This document shows positions 58,911 through 64,000 of a DNA stretch of 64,000 bases, one piece after another. The notes under the pieces were generated by a model. That model was not told where the DNA came from and searched no databases. It was given only the letters and a program-made list of their open reading frames with translations. Position numbers and translations under genes: made by a program. Positions within the stretch are counted from its first letter, which is position 1; every line of letters starts with the position of its first letter. The stretch is taken from contig PGXV01000011.1 in NCBI GenBank assembly GCA_002839315.1, forward strand, positions 62,001 through 126,000, in the 5' to 3' direction. The DNA is from Spirochaetae bacterium HGW-Spirochaetae-3 (GTDB lineage: Bacteria; Spirochaetota; Spirochaetia; Treponematales; UBA12059).

Positions 58911-60107
58911 ATGCACAGACTGGATCGCGTCATGGAAATGCTTCTTCTCCTCCGCGACGGTCGCATCGTTCCGGCGAGCGAGCTGGCGGCCCGTTTCGCG
59001 GTGTCGACGCGTACCGTGTATCGCGATCTCGACATGCTTTCGGGATTAGGCGTGCCCATCGCGTCGGAGATGGGACGCTCGGGAGGCGTCAGACTGGGCG
59101 ACGGCTACTTCCTCCCTCCGATCGCCCTCGGCCCCGAGGAGGCGGTATCGCTTCTCCTCGGTCTCATCCTCATGCGCAGGCTCAGGGTTATGCCGTTCCC
59201 CAAGGAAGCCGGGACGGCCGAGCGGAAGCTCCTCGCGGCGCTCCCCGAGCGAACCAGGGATGCGGTGAGTCACGCTTCGAGGTCCATAGGCTTCGAACGG
59301 GTACCGGCGGACCTGCTGCATCCCGAGCGCGGCGATCCGCAAACCGGGGAAGGGCCCCCGGTCAACGTCGAGAGCGACGTCGTCGGTTCGTTCCTGCGGG
59401 CCATGCTATCGCATTCCCGCGTATCGCTGGCGTACAGCTCCCCTTATAGGGACGGCGAGTCGGCGAGGGAGCTCGAGCCCCTTGGGCTCGTCTGGGATCG
59501 GGACCGTTGGTACCTGGCAGGTCGGCCGAGCGGAGAGACCGGCCGGCCGAGGATGTACCGCGCGGACAGAGTCGCGTCGATGGGTCCGGGCAGGGCCATG
59601 CCCCCCGTCAGGTCTGATTTCAACGCGTCGGAGCTACTCGATCGCGTTTGGCTCCGCGACGCGATGGACGGATGGCGCGAGGAATCGCCGGTCATAATCG
59701 TCATGACGCCGGAGCAGGCCGCGCTACTCGAAAAAGACTGGTTTTACGGCAACGCCCTGTTCGAGAGGCTTCCGGACGGGCGGGTCAGAATGACCTACGG
59801 CGAATTCAGGCTCGATTCGGCATCAGCCTTGCTGCGCTGGCTCGGGCCCGGCGCCGAGCTCCTCGAACCGGCCGCCTGGCGATCCCCGATCGCGGACGGG
59901 CTTCGCGAAATGGCGAAGGTCCACGAAAGGGGCCGGGCGGAATCAGCGCCTTCGGGCGTTGGTCATCCAGACGCCGGCTACGATGCCGGCCGCTCCGACG
60001 GCTTGAACGGGGCCGAAGGGCTCTCCGCGCGCGGCGACGCCGGCGACGAGCGAGACGAGCGTCGTGAGCGTGCCGAAGACGGAAGCCTGGGCGGCCTTGA
60101 GCCGTGA
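58911..60107 (+). CDS. WYL domain transcriptional regulator with unusual C-terminal extension
   Basis: HTH_11-type DNA-binding domain at the N-terminus (VPASELAARFAVSTRTVYRDLDML, residues 20-45), central WYL domain with SYSS-type ligand strand and RDRWYLAGRP, and a WCX-like C-terminal part ending near residue 345. The frame then continues ~54 residues antisense to the end of the EamA gene; this tail is Gly/Asp/Arg/Glu-rich and has no counterpart in the family, so it looks like read-through after loss of the original stop. Total 398 residues versus ~310-345 normally. Confidence 0.87.
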   Translation: MHRLDRVMEMLLLLRDGRIVPASELAARFAVSTRTVYRDLDMLSGLGVPIASEMGRSGGVRLGDGYFLPPIALGPEEAVSLLLGLILMRRLRVMPFPKEAGTAERKLLAALPERTRDAVSHASRSIGFERVPADLLHPERGDPQTGEGPPVNVESDVVGSFLRAMLSHSRVSLAYSSPYRDGESARELEPLGLVWDRDRWYLAGRPSGETGRPRMYRADRVASMGPGRAMPPVRSDFNASELLDRVWLRDAMDGWREESPVIIVMTPEQAALLEKDWFYGNALFERLPDGRVRMTYGEFRLDSASALLRWLGPGAELLEPAAWRSPIADGLREMAKVHERGRAESAPSGVGHPDAGYDAGRSDGLNGAEGLSARGDAGDERDERRERAEDGSLGGLEP

Positions 60108-60860
60108 AAGGCTGAGGTTGACGAGGAAGAACGCGACGACCGATGACAGGATGCCTAGATAGGCTATCTCGCCCCACGCGGCGGGCGTCGCACCGGAAAA
60201 CGGCGACGCCCATCCGCCCGACGCGCATTCTATCGTCGCGAGCAGCCCGAAGAATACGGCGCCCGAGGCCATCATCGCGAAGGTAGTCTCCGCGGGACTG
60301 TAGTAGGTGCTCGCCTTTCTAGAGAAGACGTTATAGAACGCGGCGCTTACGAGCGCACCGACGATGAGAAAGACGCCTAGCGGACCGTTCGACGTCCCCT
60401 GGGCGGCCGCGACGGCCGTCGGCCCCGACCGTCTTCCGCCTTCGACGACGATGAGGACGACGCCGGCCATCGACAGCGCGAGTCCGAGGCATTGGCGCGC
60501 CGTAAGTCGCTCCTTGAGCATGGGGACGGACAGGGCCGCGACCGCGGCCGGCATGGCACCGAGTATCAGTCCCGCGGTACTAGAAGCCGTCTCCCGCAAC
60601 CCGTACGTCTCGAGCGTGAAGTAGAGAATAGGTTGGACGAGGCAGATTAGCAGCAAAGGAGCCAGAGGCTTGCCATGATAGCCGAGCCTGACGATCCCGA
60701 GGAGCGCCAGCGCTCCGAGCGCGGCTGCGGCGAGCGCGAATCTAAGGAAAAGAAGCGTCGCCGGGCTAAAAGCCTCGAGCGCGCCTTTCGTCACGAGAAA
60801 CGATAGACCGAATATCGACGCCCAGGATATTCCCGCCGCGTACGCTTTCCACGAACTCAT
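59943..60860 (-). CDS. EamA/DMT family transporter
   Basis: Ten-helix inner-membrane exporter of 305 residues with two EamA repeats; the first begins GISWASIFGLSFLVTKGALEAF and the second near GVFLIVGALVSAAFYNVFSRK. The full second repeat including helix ten reaches the C-terminus, which proves the 165-base overlap with the WYL gene is inside true EamA coding sequence. Strong GGAGG site. Substrate unknown. Confidence 0.9.
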   Translation of the reverse strand: MSSWKAYAAGISWASIFGLSFLVTKGALEAFSPATLLFLRFALAAAALGALALLGIVRLGYHGKPLAPLLLICLVQPILYFTLETYGLRETASSTAGLILGAMPAAVAALSVPMLKERLTARQCLGLALSMAGVVLIVVEGGRRSGPTAVAAAQGTSNGPLGVFLIVGALVSAAFYNVFSRKASTYYSPAETTFAMMASGAVFFGLLATIECASGGWASPFSGATPAAWGEIAYLGILSSVVAFFLVNLSLSRLKAAQASVFGTLTTLVSLVAGVAARGEPFGPVQAVGAAGIVAGVWMTNARRR

Positions 60861-61139
60861 CTTGAATCCTCCATAGGGTATCCCTAGCAGGCTTCGTTAT
60901 AGCATGCGGTCAGGTCAACCCGTGTCATATATTTTATAGGGCAACACGGTCGGGATACTGGGAAAATATTACTCGTCAAGGTGAAATAATACCCCCCAAG
61001 AAAAAGCCACGGTTCATATGCATTGCATACGCTCTCTTATCTCTTTGTAATATATACAGTTAAAAATTTTGTTCCGCTTTCATTAATTTGGCACTATATA
61101 TGCATATATATTTTAATCTACTATAACACCGGAGGAACT
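60861..61139. other. AT-rich intergenic region
   Basis: 279 bases with very low GC compared with the flanks. It holds a perfect 16-base palindrome TATATATGCATATATA (61095-61110), a possible -10 ACTATAAC ending about 15 bases before the SHOCT gene ribosome site, and no ORF with credible codon use. The 39 in-frame codons upstream of the SHOCT ATG are not protein-like. Confidence 0.55.
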
Positions 61140-61403
61140 ATGTATAGAGGTCTTAATGGCGGATGGGCAATGGCCGGGTATCCGTTTTGGGCTCATTGGG
61201 GAGGTATCGGCATGGTAATAGTCATCCTCGCGGCGATCGCCATAGCCATCGTCGCGATTGTACGAACTGGAAGATCGAATCGCGTCGAACATGGCGCCGC
61301 CGAGGCTCGCGGCCTCGATATCCTGGCCGAGCGCTTCGCGCGCGGAGAGGTCGACGCGGAGACGTACCGCTCGATGAAGGCCGAGCTCGAGGCGAAATCC
61401 TAG
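61140..61403 (+). CDS. small membrane protein with SHOCT domain
   Basis: Protein of 87 residues with one hydrophobic helix (about 24-45) and a C-terminal SHOCT motif (LDILAERFARGEVDAETYRSMKAELE). The ATG has a perfect GGAGGAA site. SHOCT proteins are common but without a known single function. 33 bases before the ferredoxin-type membrane protein, probably co-transcribed. Confidence 0.85.
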   Translation: MYRGLNGGWAMAGYPFWAHWGGIGMVIVILAAIAIAIVAIVRTGRSNRVEHGAAEARGLDILAERFARGEVDAETYRSMKAELEAKS

Positions 61404-61436
61404 CGCCGGATCGGCGCCCGTCACGTGGAGAGAATG

Positions 61437-62864
61437 ATGATCAAGAAAACTACACCGGTCCAGATAGTCCGGCGAGCGACGCTCGGCGTATCGCTCGTCG
61501 GATTGATCGCGCTTACCGTCCTGCATCAGCGCATGCAGGGGATTCCGTCGATCGACGCGCTCGATCCGTTCGGGGGTCTGGAAACATTCCTCAAATTCCT
61601 TGCCGGCGGAGAATACATAAAGAAGATAGAACCGGGGAACATCGTTATGCTCGGCGGGATCGTCGCGCTCGGTGTAGTTCTTTCACGGTTCTTCTGCGGC
61701 TGGTTCTGCGCCTTCGGCGCCCTACAGGGCGTCTTCGGCTGGCTGGGCAAGAAGATCTTCCGCCGTCGCTTCATCATGCCAGCGAAGGTCGACAGGGTTC
61801 TTCGCTGGCTCAAGTATCCCGTGCTCGTCGCCATAGTCTACTTTACCTGGAGGACCGGCGAGCTCATCATCCGTCCCTATGACCCGTTAGCCGCCTTCGG
61901 CCACCTTTCGGCCGGCCTCGGGGCGGTCTGGGCCGAGTTCGCGGTCGGGTTTATATTACTCGTCGCCGTGCTCGTCCTTTCCATGCTTTACGAGCGCGCC
62001 TTCTGCAAGTACGTCTGCCCGCTCGGCGCGGTCAACGCCATACTCGGGCGCGTCCCGATCTTCAGGATAAAGAGGACGGCTTCCACCTGTATCTCGTGCT
62101 CGGCCTGCGACAAGGCATGTCCGATGAACGTCGACGTATCCCGGCCCGACGCCGTCGGATCTCCCGAATGCGTCTCCTGCATGGAATGCGTAACGGCCTG
62201 CCCGACCAAGAAGGACACCCTGAACGCCACGATAGTGGGCAAGCGGGTAAAGCTATGGACGGTCGTGGCCATCGGATTCGGCATATTCGTCGGCGCCGCC
62301 GCTATAGGGCAGGCGACGGGGATGCTGAGGTTCTCAGCCCAATCGCTCAAGGAACGCGCCGAGCTCGGCGCTCTCGCCGTCGAGGACATCAAGGGATCCT
62401 CCACGTACGCCATGGTAGCCGACTCGTTCGGCATAGAGCTCGAGCGACTCTACCGTACGGTAGGCGTCGACCCCAGACTCGTTCCGGCCGACGCGATGAT
62501 AAAGGACACGGGCAGACTCGCCGGGATAGACGGCTTCGAGGCCGACGCGGTGCGGGTAGCGGTAGCCAAGATACTCGGCTTACCGTACGCGGGAGAAGGC
62601 GGGGAATCGGCCGCTTCCGCCGGCGCGCCGGTCGCGCAGCCGGCCGCCGACGCAGGGTCCGCGCAGCCGGCGGCGACGGCCGGATTCGAGCTCGAGGGCA
62701 CGATGAGCGTATCCGACGTCGCGACGGCGCTCGGCGCCGCGACCGACGAGGTCATCCGCAAGCTCGGACTGCCTACCGGTATCCCCGTGGACAAGCCGCT
62801 ACGCGAGCTCAAGGATACCTACGGCTTCTCGATGCCGGATCTTAAGGCCAGGATCAAGGAGTAG
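61437..62864 (+). CDS. NapH/YccM-like 4Fe-4S membrane protein with duplicated C-terminal domain
   Basis: Protein of 475 residues. The N-terminal part has four or five helices with the CGWFC and CKYVCPLG motifs of NapH/NosR-type quinol-linked electron carriers; two ferredoxin 4Fe-4S sites follow (CISCSACDKACP and CVSCMECVTACP, near residues 220-260). After a further helix, residues ~300-475 contain two similar ~60-residue units (starting GSSTYAMVADSFGIELERL and GTMSVSDVATALGAATDEV) joined by an Ala/Pro linker. Likely passes electrons through the membrane. Start is the ATG with a GGAGAG site; a GTG 4 codons earlier is possible. Confidence 0.88.
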   Translation: MIKKTTPVQIVRRATLGVSLVGLIALTVLHQRMQGIPSIDALDPFGGLETFLKFLAGGEYIKKIEPGNIVMLGGIVALGVVLSRFFCGWFCAFGALQGVFGWLGKKIFRRRFIMPAKVDRVLRWLKYPVLVAIVYFTWRTGELIIRPYDPLAAFGHLSAGLGAVWAEFAVGFILLVAVLVLSMLYERAFCKYVCPLGAVNAILGRVPIFRIKRTASTCISCSACDKACPMNVDVSRPDAVGSPECVSCMECVTACPTKKDTLNATIVGKRVKLWTVVAIGFGIFVGAAAIGQATGMLRFSAQSLKERAELGALAVEDIKGSSTYAMVADSFGIELERLYRTVGVDPRLVPADAMIKDTGRLAGIDGFEADAVRVAVAKILGLPYAGEGGESAASAGAPVAQPAADAGSAQPAATAGFELEGTMSVSDVATALGAATDEVIRKLGLPTGIPVDKPLRELKDTYGFSMPDLKARIKE

Positions 62865-62869
62865 CGTGC

Positions 62870-62899
62870 TCCGCCGCCGGGACGTACCCCGGCGGCGGA
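62870..62899. terminator. GC hairpin between convergent genes
   Basis: Perfect 12-base stem (62870-62881 with 62888-62899), loop ACGTAC, no T-run. It lies between the convergent ferredoxin protein and MFS genes and may end both transcripts without a U-tract. Confidence 0.45.
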
Positions 62900-62920
62900 C
62901 GGACGGCGTCCAGGCGAGGC

Positions 62921-64000
62921 TCAGGCCCTATCAGCCAGGCCTACGCCCTTGGTCTCCGCCGGCAGTAACCACGCGGCTATGCCCGCGACGGCGTACGCTA
63001 TCGCGAAGATGGCCAGCGGAAGCGCCAATGAAGAACCGGCTACCATCGCGCCTATGGACGGCGCGATGGCGCCGGCTATCCTCGTCATCCCGCTGGCCGC
63101 GCCTATGCCGGTGGTGCGTATGGTCGTCGGGTACGCCTCGGGCGTATAGGCGTACAGCGCGCCCCAGGCGCCCAGCGCGAAGAACGACAGGAGGACGGCC
63201 GTCGCCATGACGGCGGCGGGCGTCGTTGCCAAGGCGAACAGCCAGGCGAACGCGCCGCTGGCCAGGAGGTAGGCGCCGAGCGTCTTCGTCCGGCCCCAGC
63301 GCTCGACGAGCCAGGCGGCTGAGAAGTAGCCTGGTAGCTGGGCGAGCGCCATGATGAAGGTATTGGGATAGACAGAAGGCAGGGAGAATCCCTTGGAGCG
63401 GAACCAGCTGGGCAGCCAGGTGAAGGCGCCGTAGTAGCCTATCGATATCATGAACCAGACGAGCCAAAGCAGGACCGTCGTCTTCCGGTAACGCGGCGCG
63501 AATAGGTCGGCCGTCCGCCCTGGCTTGGCCGACGGCGGTATCGCCAGTTCCCCGTCGGGCAGGCTCGTGCCGTTTACTTCCGCTACATGCTTGAGCACGG
63601 CCCGCGCCTCGGCTACCCGGCCGCGGGCGAACAGGAAGCGCGGCGATTCCGGCACGCCCTTCCTGACCAGGAACAGGATCAGGCCCGGCAACGCCGAGAA
63701 CGCGAACAGCCATCGCCAGCCGAGGCGAGGCACGACGAGCCAGGCGAGGCCCGCGGCGACCAGGGTGCCGACGGCCCAGAACGCCTCGAGAAGCACGAGG
63801 CGCCGGCCGCGATTCTCGGCCGGCAGGTACTCGGAGAACATACCGTAATCGACGGGTAACGTCCCGCCTACGCCGAATCCGGTCAGGGCCCGCAAGGCCA
63901 GGAACCAGCCGAAGCTAGGGGCGAACGCGGATGCGAGGCCGAACGCCGAGTCTATCGCGATGGTCAGTACGAAGCCGGCCCGCCGGCCTATCCGATCGGA
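62921..64000 (-). CDS. MFS transporter (partial, 5' end beyond the window)
   Basis: Major facilitator protein of the metabolite:H+ symporter/SV2-like group. About 360 residues are visible; the frame stays open to the window edge, and the first visible residues (SDRIGRRAGFV) are the loop after helix 2, so roughly the first 60-90 residues are missing. The GGTLPVDYGMFSEYLPAENRGR segment (helix 4 to loop 4) and the GVPESPRFLFARGR central loop are characteristic. Substrate possibly an organic acid or sugar; unknown. Confidence 0.9.
   Translation of the reverse strand, partial: SDRIGRRAGFVLTIAIDSAFGLASAFAPSFGWFLALRALTGFGVGGTLPVDYGMFSEYLPAENRGRRLVLLEAFWAVGTLVAAGLAWLVVPRLGWRWLFAFSALPGLILFLVRKGVPESPRFLFARGRVAEARAVLKHVAEVNGTSLPDGELAIPPSAKPGRTADLFAPRYRKTTVLLWLVWFMISIGYYGAFTWLPSWFRSKGFSLPSVYPNTFIMALAQLPGYFSAAWLVERWGRTKTLGAYLLASGAFAWLFALATTPAAVMATAVLLSFFALGAWGALYAYTPEAYPTTIRTTGIGAASGMTRIAGAIAPSIGAMVAGSSLALPLAIFAIAYAVAGIAAWLLPAETKGVGLADRA

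Noticed and set aside
1-64000. Mobile elements, CRISPR arrays, attachment sites
   Set aside because: No transposase, integrase, regularly spaced repeats or tRNA-end duplication was found.

Overview
The window is a high-GC (roughly 60-65%), densely coded bacterial chromosome segment with no rRNA, phage, insertion sequence or CRISPR array. Cleavable signal peptides, a lipoprotein, RRM-type RNA-binding protein, HD-GYP/PP2C/STAS signalling and Nik/Lar nickel genes point to a free-living, probably anaerobic diderm. A high-GC member of the Spirochaetota is my best guess, but it is a guess from gene content. The 3' part of the last gene's locus runs off the right edge.

Layout. 0-5.5 kb: an operon of UbiD decarboxylase, UbiA prenyltransferase, UbiX flavin prenyltransferase and a complete NMT1/SsuA-like ABC importer (quinone chemistry plus uptake). 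5.6-16.6 kb: a large unknown membrane protein, a PAS/HisKA_2 kinase, a membrane-bound LuxR-type regulator, MATE and MFS exporters, an AraC regulator, a radical SAM protein and a beta-lactamase-fold hydrolase. 16.6-18.8 kb: an RRM protein with a structured mRNA leader, a tRNA-dihydrouridine synthase, and tRNA-Glu and tRNA-Gln. 18.7-21 kb: an ankyrin protein, a candidate small RNA and azlCD. 21-28.4 kb: a sulfur amino acid block (metNIQ, an Rrf2 regulator with cysK and a ThiF-like enzyme, metY, metA). 28.3-29.8 kb: pdxST (PLP synthesis, the cofactor of CysK and MetY). 30-35.5 kb: nickel ABC importer nikMN-Q-O followed without a break by larE-larC-larB, which make the nickel-pincer cofactor. 35.6-42.7 kb, minus strand: proA-proB-carA-carB. 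42.8-46.6 kb: HD-GYP phosphodiesterase and two class III cyclase-like proteins. 46.8-55.4 kb: a beta-glycoside locus (GH1, ABC importer, ROK repressor, divergent GH2 beta-mannosidase). 55.5-58.8 kb: REC-PP2C phosphatase, STAS protein and histidine kinase. 58.9-64 kb: WYL regulator, EamA exporter, SHOCT protein, NapH-like ferredoxin membrane protein, and a truncated MFS transporter.

Two expression themes recur. First, many promoters can be read by eye (TTGACG-like -35, 16-18 bp, TATACT-like -10, or an extended TGC-TATAMT -10). Second, for at least six genes (53, 9736, 19939, 14292 minus, 44640 minus, 58911) the -10 hexamer ends only 6-9 bases before the start codon and there is no Shine-Dalgarno sequence, which suggests leaderless mRNAs alongside normal Shine-Dalgarno genes. 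Several operons also have leader devices: a 16-codon ORF plus terminator before azlC, a Cys/Met-containing upstream ORF overlapping the metN start, a palindromic operator over the rrf2 promoter, and structured leaders before nikMN and the RRM gene.
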